A stretch of DNA of 64,000 nucleotides from Amoebidium appalachense (Eukaryota; Ichthyosporea): positions 1,798,001 to 1,862,000 of the forward strand of contig CAVNZM010000012.1 of NCBI GenBank assembly GCA_963693365.1, written 5' to 3'. This document shows positions 23,105-37,878 of this stretch, one piece after another (within the stretch, counting starts at the first letter, position 1; each line of letters starts with the position of its first letter). The notes below the pieces were generated by a model. It was not told where the DNA came from and did no database searches. It saw only the letters and a program-made list of their open reading frames with translations. A program made the position numbers and the translations under genes.

Positions 23105-23217
23105 CACACACACACACACACACTATATCAAGTACCTTATCAGGATTATTGCCCCCCCCCCCCCCCCCCCCCCTCCCCCCCCCCTCCCCCCTCCCCCCCC
23201 CCCCCCCCCCCCCAAAA
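19890..23217. other. intergenic region: unique sequence then AC/CT/C tracts
   Basis: 19890-21060 is largely unique, with no recognised gene. The plus-strand CTATATAAG near 20245 could be a TATA box but has no gene attached. 21080-21770 is dominated by (AC)n, and 21770-22270 by (CT)n and poly(C). 22290-23070 is unique AT-richer DNA containing a 113-residue open frame (22469-22810) that I cannot link to any family. 23071-23213 is poly(C) with a short (AC)n. Confidence 0.5.
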
Positions 23218-23416
23218 GGGCCCAACCACACGAGCTTAACAAACTCGCTTTTAGCATAATAATTAAGCTTTTGCTTAATAATTATTATTTTCGCTTAATA
23301 ATTAAGCTTTTCGCTTAATAATTTTGCTTAATACTTAAGCTTTTTGCATAATAATTAAGCTTTTTGCATAATGATTATGCTAAAAGCGAGTTTATTAAGC
23401 TCGTGTGGTTGGGCCC
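23218..23416. mobile_element. foldback/MITE-like element, about 199 bp
   Basis: GGGCCCAACCACACGAGCTT at the left end is the exact reverse complement of the right end. The terminal inverted repeats extend over about 40 bp (23218-23260 and 23374-23416) with one or two mismatches. The interior is AT-rich and built of about six variants of a ~21 bp motif around TTAATAATTAAGCTTTT and TTGCATAATAATTAAGC. It is flanked on both sides by C-rich tracts. It carries no gene, and no clear target duplication can be read because the flanks are homopolymeric. Confidence 0.75.
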
Positions 23417-26282
<2,866 letters not shown>

Positions 26283-26511
26283 GTGCATGCGTGTGTGCAT
26301 GCGTGTGTCTGTGTCTCCCTCTGTGTGTATGTGTGTGCGTGCGGGTATCTGTCTGTGCAATTACTCGTTGCTGTGCTGCTGTGCTCCTTTTCAGCCGTGC
26401 ATGCGTGTGTGCATGCGTGTGTCTGTGTCTCCCTCTGTGTGTATGTGTGTGCGTGCGGGTATCTGTCTGTGCAATTACTCGTTGCTGTGCTGCTGTGCTC
26501 CTTTTCAGCCG
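26283..26511 (+). repeat. 114 bp direct duplication carrying a 3' splice site
   Basis: 26283-26397 and 26397-26511 are near-identical. Both end CTGTGCTCCTTTTCAG followed by CCG, so the polypyrimidine tract and acceptor of the first visible lamin exon exist twice, at 26394 and 26508. After the first acceptor the sequence runs straight into the second copy. Confidence 0.9.
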
Positions 26512-26567
26512 GGAAACCGACTTACAATCAACAGAACAAACAGCTAACACAATCACCCCTAAACCGC

Positions 26568-26835
26568 ATGCAGCACAAGTCATCGAAGATGGGTAGCGAA
26601 AACGACAACGTGCAGGTCCTTCAGGACATTCTCACGCAGTTTGACGAGTTTTACGCAAAGCTGCAAGACCGCAAGAGGAGGGGTGTGGACACGGTGGATG
26701 AACTGGAGCACAAGGCAAACGAGAACTACCGCAAACAGCAGATGCAATGGGCTAAGGAGCTGGAGGTATAACACCCCCCCCTCTCCCACTCCTCCCCGCC
26801 CTCCCCTCCCCCCCCGCCCCCGTCACCCCCACGCA

Positions 26836-26883
<48 letters not shown>

Positions 26884-26999
26884 AAGTAAAGGATGGTCTT
26901 TGCTTGTGACGATTGATTTTTTTGTGGGCTCTGCAATCTGCTTGGTGTTATCCATCATGAATGTGTGCATGGTACTCCGCTACACAATGTTAACCCCCC

Positions 27000-27030
<31 letters not shown>

Positions 27031-28106
27031 CACACACCTTTTGCCCTCCATTTGCCCCCCCTCCCCCCCCCCCCCCCCCGCGGGTTGCACACACCGGTGT
27101 CTACTTTTCTTCCTACTGTTTTTCTCTCCACACACTTCATCTGTCCACTTCTGCATACCCCCTCTCATAGCTATAGACACACTTCACACATTGCGTTACG
27201 CGCACGCATGCACACACCGCTCTGTTGGCGACAGCTCCCTTGGAACCCATGCGGCATGTTACCCGCCGGCGTAACATAACTCGGACTATCGATTTGGCTT
27301 GTTTCAAGCCCAAAGCAATGGGTGATACCATATTTCCGGCTGACATCCGGGGGCATAGCTTTCCGTTCGAAGACGTTAAAGTTCCGCCCTAGTAAGCGTG
27401 TTACTACCCTGCGGCGTGGGTCAAATTTCATATTTTCCCCTCTGATTGCGAATTCTGCGGCCTTCGGGACTTAATTTTTTTCAGCTGGTGTAGTATGTTA
27501 GCCAGGGAAGTATCGACTTAGGTAGCAACGGGGGAGCTTCCTAGAAGCCCCGTCTCCTGAGTTCCTATCTATATTTTTCTTGCTTCTGCTTACTGCTGCA
27601 ACTTTAACCCCCGGCCTTTCCCACTGCCCTTGCCCGCATAAGCAACCCTGTTCGTCTCTGATCAAGACGGGTGACCTACCCATGTTCAAGTGAAACAGTA
27701 TCTGAGTTGGGTTTCGTTAACGAGGTGAATAGGTCGAAACTCGGGTTCTGTGGATGACGTGGCCCCCCCCTGAGGATGGGCTCTGCTTATTATGCATACT
27801 CTTTATTCTGCATCGTGTTATCCGTTTGTTCTTGTGTACTTCGTACTTTTTGATGCATTCAAACACCCCCCCCCCCCCCCCCCCCCCCCACCCCGCGCCC
27901 CTTCCCTCCCTATCCCCTCCCCCATCCTTTCGACCTCATATCCATTCCTCTCCAAACCTCTCTTATTATTATTCCCCCCCCCTCCCCCCCCCTCCCTTTA
28001 TGTGTTGTGACGTCACAACACATACATCTTTCCGTCTTCTCAGCCGCACGCTATTGCATATAGATTAACACACATACGCGTGCGCACACACGCGCACGCA
28101 CACGAA

Positions 28107-28168
<62 letters not shown>

Positions 28169-28181
28169 TGCACGCGCGCGC

Positions 28182-28278
<97 letters not shown>

Positions 28279-29355
28279 ACACGCACACGTAGAGAGATGA
28301 TACTGAGGTGGACGAGAAAACAATGGTGACTACATAACTATTTTTGTCACTCAATTTCCGGACAAAACACACCACCCACTTGGTGTAACACTAACCAGTA
28401 TTCTTTCTGGAAATTCCAGAACCTCCAGCACGAACTGGACGCGGAGCACAAGACAGAGAGCAAGCAGGAGGCCCACATCAAGACCGTGGAAAGCCAAATC
28501 GGAAATATCAAGAAGAAGATTGCGCCCGTGCAGGTTAACGTGGAGGAATTTGATGCCGCGCTTAAAGAGTTAAAGACAATGGTGGAGGAGAAGGAAAAGG
28601 AGGCGGCGAAGGCGGGGTGGGACAAGGCCACAGAGGTCAGTGGGTGTTTGTGGTCTTCTGAATTTTTCCGGGTTTTTTGGTTTCCGGAATTCCGAATTGT
28701 GTGCCTGACTGAGTGTGTTTCTTTCCGGGCTCGTGTGGTTCGTTAAGAGCTGCATTGGTGGATCTATGTTGGAGGGTTTTTTGGGGTTCTGGCTTGTTGA
28801 AAGGTGTCTTGTGGAAGAGGGGCACGATTCCGTTTTTTTTTTTTCAAGCAACAAGTGCCTCGCATGATCAAATCTGCCCGAAAATGTTTCTGTTGTTTGC
28901 TCGTTGGGTGTGCACTGTTGTCTGTGCCCCCCTCCCCCTCCCCCCTCCCCCCCATCCCCTCCCTCCCTCGGCCCGCCCGCCCGCTTGCCCGCCTGCCCAC
29001 CTGCCCTCCCCTCTCCCGCCCCAACCCTCCCACACCTCCCGTCTACCTCTTCCACTCCTTCCACCCCACTGCCCCCGCCCCCCTCCTCCCGCTCCAGTTT
29101 ATTTTTCTCCTTCGGTGCTTTATGTTCGAGGGTCATGTACTAAGCTAAAAAATCGCAACCTGGAGCAGAGGGCGCAGCAGGAGGCACATGAGCTCGAGGA
29201 GAGGTCTAGGGGGCTGAGACAGCAACTGGAGACGGTGAGGAGGGAGATAGACAGCCAGGCCATGGGCATAGCCGATGAGCAGGCGGCAATAGCGGCTGCA
29301 GAGAAGAGGATCAAGGAGAAGAGGATGGCGCTCGATAAGAGGACATGGTGTGTGT

Positions 29356-29386
<31 letters not shown>

Positions 29387-29860
29387 GGGGGGAGGGGGGG
29401 ATGGGGGGGGGGGAGGAGAGGGGAGTGGGCGGAGGGGGGGGGGGGATGGGTGGGGGCAGGTAGGAGAGGGGTTGGGAAAGGCGGGTGGGGGAGGAGGGGG
29501 GAGAGGATTGTGGGTGAATGGGGAAGGAGGAAAGGGAGGGGAGAGAGAGGGTGGGGAAGTGTGTGTTTGAAACAGAGAGGGAGGGGAGTGGGGAGAGAGA
29601 AGGAAAGAGTGTGTGAGGGAGGGACGGGGAGAAGGAGATAGGGCGAGGAAGAGAGAGGGGGGGGAAGAGAGAGAGAGAGCAAGTGTGTGTGTGTGTCTGT
29701 GTGTGTGTGTGTGTTTGTGTGTGTGTGCCTGAATGAAGGAAGAGGAGAGTGAGAGAGAGAAGAGACGAGAAGGAATGTGTGTGTGTGAGCGTGCATGCAT
29801 GTGGTTTTGAGTGAAAGAGGGGGAAAGAGAAGGAGCAATCAAGAGAGAGAGGAGTAGTAG

Positions 29861-29895
<35 letters not shown>

Positions 29896-31209
29896 ATGTC
29901 TGTGTTTGTGTGTGTGTGCGCGTGTGCGTGCGTGTATGTGTGTGTGTGTGTGTGTGTTTGTGTGGTTGTGTGTGTGTGAAGGAGAGAGGAAGAGAAGATA
30001 TGTATATAGATATACAGAGAAAAAGGGAGAGGGAGGGGAACGCCTTGTGTGAAGCATTTCCATATCAGGAAACACACCATTCCCACGATTTGCACTTACC
30101 ATGTATGGTGGTGTGTGCAGGGACCTGGAGCAGGAGGTTGAGCGGCTGGGGCAGCAGCAGCAGGAGCTGATTGCAAGGATCGACGTGCAGTTTGAGGAGA
30201 AGCTAAACAGCATCAAGCGCCAGTTCGAGGAGGAGTGCCAGGCCAAGTTCGAAGAGATGGAGCAGAGGATGGAGGTATGCCCATTGTTTATGATATTAGT
30301 GCTGGTATTATTACTATTAGTGTTATGGTTGGGGTTCTTGTGATTGTGAGTGTGCTGGTATTGTTGGTGCTATTGATATAAGTGTAACTGTTGTTGTTGT
30401 TCGAAGAGGGGTGCCAGTCTAAGTTCAAGGAGTTGGAGCAGAGAATGAAGGTATGACCAATATTATTATTGGTGGTGGTTGTAATGATTATATTTTGTAT
30501 TGCTATTGTTGCTAGTAGTGTTATGGAGCAGAGGGTGGAGCAGACGGTGGAGGTATGGTGCCTTAGTGTTGTTGGTGGTCGCTGTTGATGTGGTTAGACT
30601 TGTATAGTAATTATTAGTGCCACCAGTGTTCGAGAAGGAGTGCCAGGCAAAGGTCGAGGAGATGGAACCCAAGATGGAGGTAGCATTGGGATTATAGCTA
30701 ATGCTACTGTTGTTGTTATTGATGTTAATATTAGTTGTTAATGACGTTATTGTTGTGTTTTTTTTGGTTTGTTTGTTTTTGTTTTTTTTGAGGGGGGGGA
30801 GGGGGGGGGGGAATGGAGGAGCGGGGGGAGGGGTGTGTGTGTTGTTTTAGCAGTTTTTACAATCCATCCCCCCCCCCTTCCCCACCGTGTTCCCCCCTCA
30901 ATGTCACCGGTTACCTTTTCCAAAAGGCCCTGTCAATCCACCTTTCCCCTTCTACCCATACCTGAAACTGACATGCTTTCTTGTTCTTCTTCTTCTTCTT
31001 TTTTTTTTTGAGCAGCAAGAACACAAGGAGCAGATGGCGGAACGTAAGGCCCGGTACGATAACCTACGTCGTATCCTGCACAACCTTGACAAGGAGGATA
31101 GCACGGCAGAGATTGAGGCAGCAAGGAGGGCACTGAATGCTGCAAAGGAGAAGGCCGCATCAAAGGACAGAATGATGAAGGAGGTGTGTGTGTGTACGTG
31201 TGTGTGTGT

Positions 31210-31240
<31 letters not shown>

Positions 31241-31370
31241 GGGGGGAGGGGGAGGGGGGAGGTGGGGTACGTGTGTGTGGGTGGGTGGATGGGTGGGTGG
31301 GTGGGTGTGGGTGGGCGGGTGGGTGGGTGTGGGGGAAGAAGCGGGGGGGGGGGGGGGGGGGGGGGGGGTG

Positions 31371-31454
<84 letters not shown>

Positions 31455-31798
31455 TGTGTGTGTGTGTCCTGTGTGCGTGTGTGCACGGTGCCGGTGTGTG
31501 TTTTCCGGTGATCAATTATCAACTGGTTTTGCTTGGATAATCGGATCCATTTCATTTCCAGAACCAAGCCCCCCCCCCCCCCCCCCCCCCCCTCCCCCCG
31601 CAACTCCCTCTCTCTGTGGGGGCCAGGAGAAAAAAGGGAAACTTGGAGTAGGTGTCTTATGTCACTGCTCTGCTAAAGGCTGCTGGGTGTTTTACTCTTC
31701 TCGTTGTGTGTCTTTTCATATTCAGCGCTTTTGCACTTCACACACTGTCCGCATTCATTAATGTGTGTCTTCGTACTGCGTGCCCCATACCACATTCT

Positions 31799-31837
<39 letters not shown>

Positions 31838-33204
31838 TCCTCCTTAGAAGCCATATTTTTGTGTATGCCTTGCATTCTTCATTGTTATCTGCAACACATG
31901 TAACACATTGTGTCATTTGTACTGTTAACACATTCTTACACCCCCCCCCCCCCCCCCCCCCCCCCCCCACCACCACCACCACCACCAACCCTTCCACAAA
32001 CACAGCGCGAGCGGCTGCAGAGAACTCTTGAAAACGAGATTGCCGGCAGGCAGCGTATGCGTGTGGACATGGACGAGCAGGTGCAGCGGTTTAAAGAGCT
32101 CCTGGCCACAGAGCTGGAGAGGGGGCAGGTGGAGGAGGAGAAGAACAGGGCCCTCGATGAAAGTATGCACATCCACAGGCACAGGCACAGGCACAGGCAT
32201 GCCAGCCCATGTGTGCATGCCCGTACATTCTCTAGACACAGGCACAGGCATGCGTGCATATGTGTGGAAGCACGTGCACGTGCACAGGCACACCTTCACA
32301 TGTGTGCATGCACCGGTACATTCTGCAGACACAGGCACAGACACACGTGATTCATGCATAACGAACCAGCCCCCCCCCCCGAGGATGGGCTCTGCTTATG
32401 ACGCATGCTGTGCGCATGGCTGATGTTGCATACTTGAATGTTTGCCTTTGCATTTGTCGTTCGTGTATGCGTACTTCGTACCGTGTTCCGCATTCAAACC
32501 CCCCCAGTCTTCTTTCAGAGGTGTCCTTTCAGGACAGACCACTGTGTGGAGACCGCTTTACTTCCATGCAACCGGGCATGGTTGCTCTGTGTCGTGCATC
32601 TGTAAGCACATACTCATTTTCCGCTGCACTGCATTAGTTTGCACACACATATTCACCGTTTTGCTCACCTTGCTTGCATAAGCAACCCTGCTCGTCTTTG
32701 ATCAAGACGGGTTGACCCTCCCAAGTTCAGTTGATGCTGCTGTCTGAGTTGGAGAGTCGTATATACGCGGGCTAAGGGGTCGAAACTCAGACGCAATTGA
32801 TGACTTGGGCCCTCCCTGAGGATGGGCTCTGCTTATGACGCATGCTGTGCGCATGGCTGATGTTGCATACTTGAATGTTTGCCTTTGCATTTGTCGTTCG
32901 TGTATGCGTACTTCGTACCGTGTTCCGCATTCAAACCCCCCCCCCCCCCCCCCTCTCCCCCCCCCCCCCCCCCCCCCCTCCCCCTCCGCCCTCTCCCAAA
33001 AAGCAAAAAAAAAAGAAAAAGAAAAACAAATACATCACATCACACACACGCATCACAAACACGACACATTCACATGCGCGCATTTGCGCACTCCACACAC
33101 CCATGAGCACACACTCGTGGAGACACAGATCGTCCATTGTGCGTACTACACCAGTCCTACTACGCATCCATATCCCCTCTCCCCCGACCACACAAAAGCA
33201 CACA

Positions 33205-33242
<38 letters not shown>

Positions 33243-33452
33243 AAGAGAGAGAGAGAGAGAGGAAGGGGGGTGGAAGGGGGAGGGAGGGGAGGGGGGAGAG
33301 GGAGATGGAGGGAGAGGAAGAGGGAGAGTGAGAGAAGAGGAAAAGAAAGAATGAAAAAAAAGCATGGCCTAGGATAGGATATGCAATGAGCCCCCGTTCT
33401 TTCATATGCCTCGTGTTGAACAATGCAAATAATTACCCAATGCCATTGCCAT

Positions 33453-33489
<37 letters not shown>

Positions 33490-34083
33490 CCTACTTCCCA
33501 TTTCAATGCACTCTCTCTTTGCCTTGGGGTCATCTCTCTGTTGCTTGCATGTGCCCGTTACACACCTACTAACCAACCCGTTGGTCTCCCCCTCCCCCTC
33601 TCCTCCCCCTCTTTCTTTCTTCCTTCCCCATTGCAATCCGTACACGCGCGCGCGCACACACACACATACATATTCACACACAGACACACACACACACGCA
33701 CACGCACACGCACACGCACACACACACTCATGCACACACCCCCCCCACACACACACACACCTCCTGTCCATGCTGCGCACGTAACAGAGATCGACAACCT
33801 CCGCAGCCAGGCCGAAGCCTTTGCCAAGCTGCTTGGTATCTACCGTGAGGCAGCGGCACCAGACACCCCATCCAGCCCCCCCCAGACGGCAAGAAAGCGC
33901 CAGAGAACAGCAAGGAAGACGGGCAAGAGGACACGGGCAGAGCCGGAGGAGGTGCATGTGGAGAGGGAGGAGGGGGGGGAGAGGGAGGGGGAGACGGGAG
34001 AGGCGGGGCCTGTGGCGCAGCAGCTTAACATGGATGAGTCAGTGATGGTGGCCCCTGTGGGCAACTTGATACTGCAGGTGTGT

Positions 34084-34179
<96 letters not shown>

Positions 34180-34457
34180 TTGGTTGTTGGGGAATGGGGG
34201 AGGCGGGGGAGGGATGGGAGGGGGAGCGGGGTTTGGGGGAGGGGGGGGGGGGGGAGGGGAAGAGGGATGGTGTGTGTAGGTTGGTGGGTGGGTTTGTGAA
34301 AGGTTGTGTGAGCAGGGGATTGGGGGGGGGGAGGGGGGGGGGGATAGAGGGGGGACGGTGTGTGTGTGTGCCTCGTGGGTGGGGGTGGGGGGGGGGGGGG
34401 GGGGGGAGTGGAGAGGACGAGGCTTGTGTGTGTGTTTGTGTGTTTGCAAGGGGGAAT

Positions 34458-34494
<37 letters not shown>

Positions 34495-35160
34495 TGTGTG
34501 TGTGTATGTGATGTCTAATTATGACTAGTGGATGAAGAGGTGCGGGAAAGTGCTGGTGTGCGCGAAGGATAAATCTAATTTCTGCTTTTGTACGACAAAT
34601 AATCGTGTTGGATAGTATTAACTTCATGGAGACATTCGAGCGCAAACGTTCTCGTGCTGGGATCGGAGACCCCGATCTCGATTGAGGGAACATTGCTGGT
34701 CTAAACAGATCAAATTGGGATTTCAGTGCCAACCTGAGAGGGAAGACAATAATTTCCTTCCTTCGGCATTTTTCGGCACCCTTCCTACCCATCAACCACC
34801 ATGTGATGATGGTATGCACAACTAATGTTCATTAGTTTATCGGGGCTAATTCTGGAATCACAAAACTCAGGGCAACTAAAAACCCTAACACCCTCCTGTC
34901 CCATTCAGACCATTCCAGGCATAGAGGGAGACATTTGTATTTCGTTTGTTGGGGAGAAGGGGGACCACGTTGTGTTGGAGAACAAGACGGACGCCAAGAT
35001 AGACCTGGATGGGTGGCGGATGCTCAGCATCAAGGGGGATGAGACACTTCAGGCATACACCTTTCCCAAGGAGACACCCCTGTTTTCTCGGGTAGGTGGA
35101 ACAATCCGCTGACCTGAACTGTCTTATATGTGCCTTGCACTGTGCCGTGTTCTATTAAAA

Positions 35161-35195
<35 letters not shown>

Positions 35196-35224
35196 ACCCA
35201 CCCACCCACCCACCCAAAAAAAAA

Positions 35225-35316
<92 letters not shown>

Positions 35317-35359
35317 AAAGACGACAAGAATACAACAACACACACACACACACGGGAAA

Positions 35360-35435
<76 letters not shown>

Positions 35436-35694
35436 CCACACGCGTACCCATATCAGTTCGGTCGTGGGTGTGTAGTGATCCCTTTGTAGTAAGACGTGCA
35501 AATGATTGTGCTGTTTTCCTTTTTTGTAGGTGCCTGCCCATATCGCCGTGTCTATCTGTGTGTCCCGTCCAAAATGTGGTTGTGTGTGTGTGTGCGTGTG
35601 TGTGTGTGTGTGCGCGCGCGTGTGTCTGTGTGCGTGTGTGGCGTGTGTATATGTGCGCGCGCGTATGTGGTGGTGGTGATGCGTGTGCGTGCGC

Positions 35695-35726
<32 letters not shown>

Positions 35727-36021
35727 GTGTTATGTGTGCGTGTGTGCGTGCGCGTGTGCATGTGTTTTTGTGGGTGAGGGGAAGGGAGGGGGCTGGCTCT
35801 GTTCTATTTGCCATGCTGATTTTACGTCTGCAGCAACAACTGTGTGTGACCTTTGGCGCCGACAACGGGGCAGCAAAGGGCTTCGAGGACTACGAGGTGG
35901 GTTTGTGGGTGCTGTCACACTATTATGGGCAAGTCTTCATGTGAGTCATGTGTGGATTCTACCCCGCCCACAAGAAGGGGGAGGTGTGTGGGTGGGTGTG
36001 TGGGTGTGTGGGTGGGTGGGT

Positions 36022-36062
<41 letters not shown>

Positions 36063-36186
36063 GCCGTGCGGCTTGCCTTCAGTATTTCACTGCATGAACT
36101 TGGGTCGTTAACGTTCGTTTCTTGGGTAATCATGTAGACCAAATGGTGTTTATCGCACTGCTGCTATATGATTTCATTTTTTCCTT

Positions 36187-36218
<32 letters not shown>

Positions 36219-36784
36219 GGTGTGTGCGTGTGTGTGTGTGTGTGTGTGTGGGTGGTGGAGAGGGGGAGAGGGGAGGGAGGGTTGGAGGTTCTGCACAGCA
36301 GAGCTGCCCCCCTCCCTCGCCTGCTTCTCCCCAGGCCAACAGAGGTACATGTGACACACATCTCAGTCACTTACATGCCTCTACCGGCACCCCCTTTGCT
36401 CTCTATATTTCATACTTCTCCACACTTTGCCCCCTTTTGCCTGCGCGTTCACACCAAGAACAATTGACCGCGGTGTTCTCGACCTTGTGGAAAGACATCA
36501 GAAAAAGAAGTAAAGGGGAAGAAAAAGAAAAAAGATCCATGCACGTCAACCTCGTGTGTCTGTAACAATTCGCATAATAACTATCGTTTGCTCGAATCCT
36601 GCAGACCATCGGATGGGCTGCACTTCCGATGGAGGACACACGGCTGGAGCTTCACAGCCAGGCAGAGGGGGCTTCTGCCCTGGTGGCACACGTGGCGCTC
36701 AGCCCGGCAGAGAACACCACCATGGACATGGACATGGATCAGGCCGAGACCGAGAACCAGAATGCAAACTGCAGGATTATGTGA
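26568..36784 (+). CDS. nuclear lamin with rod, NLS, lamin tail domain and CaaX box
   Basis: Ten exons join with consistent phase: 26568-26765, 28420-28635, 29145-29347, 30121-30274, 31016-31183, 32006-32162, 33788-34077, 34909-35091, 35834-35896, 36605-36784. Product is 603 residues, or 596 from the ATG at 26589; metazoan lamins are about 550-660. Residue numbers below use the 596-residue form. Residues ~7-380 are a heptad-rich Glu/Lys/Gln coiled-coil rod ending [10 protein letters not shown], where intermediate filaments have YRKLLEGEE. Then comes DTPSSPP, a possible Cdk site, and a basic [18 protein letters not shown] lamin tail domain follows, with [27 protein letters not shown] and [16 protein letters not shown]. 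The C-terminus is CRIM, a CaaX prenylation motif (vertebrate lamins B: CAIM). Role: filament network under the inner nuclear membrane, anchored by farnesylation. The frame stays open upstream to the acceptor at 26508 (contains QSPLNR, like the lamin head site), so the true start may be further 5'. Confidence 0.9.
26920..27018 (+). mobile_element. relic of the poly(C)-tailed dispersed repeat
   Basis: It contains GGGCTCTGCAATCTGCTTGG, TGTTATCCATCATGAATGTG and CATGGTACTCCGC, then a C run (26995-27016). Compare GGGCTCTGCTTAT…GTGTTATCC…GTACTTCG…C(n) in the full copies. In lamin intron 1. Confidence 0.55.
27613..27889 (+). mobile_element. poly(C)-tailed SINE-like repeat, subfamily A, full copy
   Basis: It starts GGCCTTTCCCACTGCCC and runs through GCATAAGCAACCCTG and GATCAAGACGGGTGACC. 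TATCTGAGTTGG matches a tRNA A box (TRGCNNAGYNGG) at all but one position. AGGTCGAAACT, about 45 nt further on, approximates a B box (GGTTCGANNCC). It ends TGATGCATTCAAACA and a 24 nt C run. In lamin intron 1, sense orientation. No protein is encoded. Confidence 0.7.
30228..30680 (+). repeat. four copies of a lamin exon end with its splice donor
   Basis: The end of lamin exon 4 ([17 protein letters not shown], then GTATGC at 30275) is repeated inside the following intron. 30400-30450 encodes [17 protein letters not shown] and then GTATGA. 30521-30552 encodes [10 protein letters not shown] and then GTATGG. 30627-30679 encodes [17 protein letters not shown] and then GTAGCA. Donors are spaced 176, 102 and 127 bp. 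The intervening intron sequence (ATTATTATTAGTGTTGT-like) is repeated as well. None of the three extra copies has an acceptor giving the right phase. Confidence 0.85.
31755..31834 (+). mobile_element. relic of the poly(C)-tailed repeat
   Basis: ATTAATGTGTGTCTTCGTACTGCGTGCCC and then CATTCTTC precede a C run of about 34 nt. This matches the 3' third of the repeat (GTGTACTTCGTAC…CATTCAAAC(n)). In lamin intron 5. Confidence 0.45.
31845..31968 (+). mobile_element. relic of the poly(C)-tailed repeat
   Basis: TATGCCTTGCATTCTTCATTG, TTATCTGCAACACATG and TTTGTACTGTTAACACATTC are followed by a C run of about 28 nt. It keeps the order of words of the full repeat but is strongly diverged. Confidence 0.45.
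32366..32510 (+). mobile_element. poly(C)-tailed repeat, subfamily B, 3' part
   Basis: GAGGATGGGCTCTGCTTATG to CGCATTCAAACCCCCC is almost identical to the 3' half of the copy at 32663. 5' truncated. In lamin intron 6. Confidence 0.7.
32663..32993 (+). mobile_element. poly(C)-tailed repeat, subfamily B, full copy
   Basis: Same layout as subfamily A: GCATAAGCAACCCTGCTCG, GATCAAGACGGG, TGTCTGAGTTGG (A-box-like), GGGTCGAAACTC (B-box-like), GAGGATGGGCTCTGCTTATG. The central part differs (GCGCATGGCTGATGTTGC). The tail is a C run interrupted by T (32935-32993). In lamin intron 6. Confidence 0.7.
34087..34178. repeat. (GT)n array inside lamin intron 7
   Basis: About 46 GT units beginning nine bases after the donor GTGTGTAC at 34078. 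Confidence 0.9.
35173..35430. repeat. compound C / A / (AG)n / (AC)n tract in lamin intron 8
   Basis: Poly(C) from 35162, ACCC units, 15 A, about 40 AG units (35233-35312) and about 35 AC units (35361-35427) lie within 270 bp. Confidence 0.85.
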
Positions 36785-37303
36785 GAGGGAGAGGGAATGG
36801 GAACATAAGTTGTGATGGATGGTGTGAACGATTGGAGCACACGATGAATTAGGGATCTCTACAGTGATCAGGCAACACATTCAAGTATAAACATGCATTA
36901 TGATAACCGACACACCAGTACACTGTATGGGTGCACGATGGGGTTTAATACAGGACGTTTGATCTTTTTTTTGAGCACATAGGATGTTTGCTTTTTTCTT
37001 GTGTAAACGATTGGGCATAAGAGGGTTTGACGCACAACAGGGTTGGGCAATAATAGTGCACTGGGTATCATGAGCACATCAGTTTTTTCTCTCCCTTTCC
37101 CATATAATGATGCGGTGGATAGAAAGTGTCTCGGTTGACTGTTGAGATACTGTTATGACGTTTTTGTTTGAAATAATACTTGTTCTTTCAAGCGTGAGAA
37201 AGATATTTGTTTGACTCCACAGATACCACTTTCAAACAACATCGTTTATCACCTGAATAGTTGAGCTGCCCCAAGTACTTGCCATTGTATAACGTGCTTT
37301 GCG

Positions 37304-37309
37304 AATAAA
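37304..37309 (+). terminator. polyadenylation signal of the lamin gene
   Basis: AATAAA at 37304 is the first consensus signal after the stop codon at 36782-36784 and implies a 3' UTR of about 540 nt. Confidence 0.5.
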
Positions 37310-37843
37310 CGAAGAGTTACGTGAACAGGTGAATTTATCAGAGATGGCACGAGGTTGGCTGTGTCAGCTGTGCCTCAAAATTCAAACCACCACACTAAAG
37401 TGGTGTGGATTATGTACCAGTTCACCACATGTACATGTTGTACAAGTGCATGCAATCAAGGTCGATGAACGGCCGTACATAATCAGTTCACCACATGTTG
37501 TACAAGTGCATGCAATCAAGGTCGATGAACGGCCACATATATATATACATTCAAAGTCTCCATCGGTTGGTAAGGAGTTCTGGTAACTTGAAAGGTAGTT
37601 CTGCATGTTGTCAATATCATGCCGTGTATGCCAACTGTGTGTGGGAGGATCGAGGGTCATCGATCTCTGGAAGCCTTTCGGAAAGGAAAATCTCTGTGGC
37701 ACACGTGGCACGTAAACCGTGTGCATGTGTAAAAAGCAGGATTGGACTACTGGCTGGTGGCCAGAATGATCTAGACTCCCTAGCTGGACAGTTCGACGTG
37801 TATTTATGGTGTATTTAGGGCGGGATAGGGGGGTTTGGGGGGG

Positions 37844-37878
<35 letters not shown>

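Noticed and set aside
35531-35590. Possible extra lamin exon after TTTTTTGTAG
   Set aside because: The frame runs into (GT)n with no donor of matching phase. The tail-domain alignment is continuous without it.
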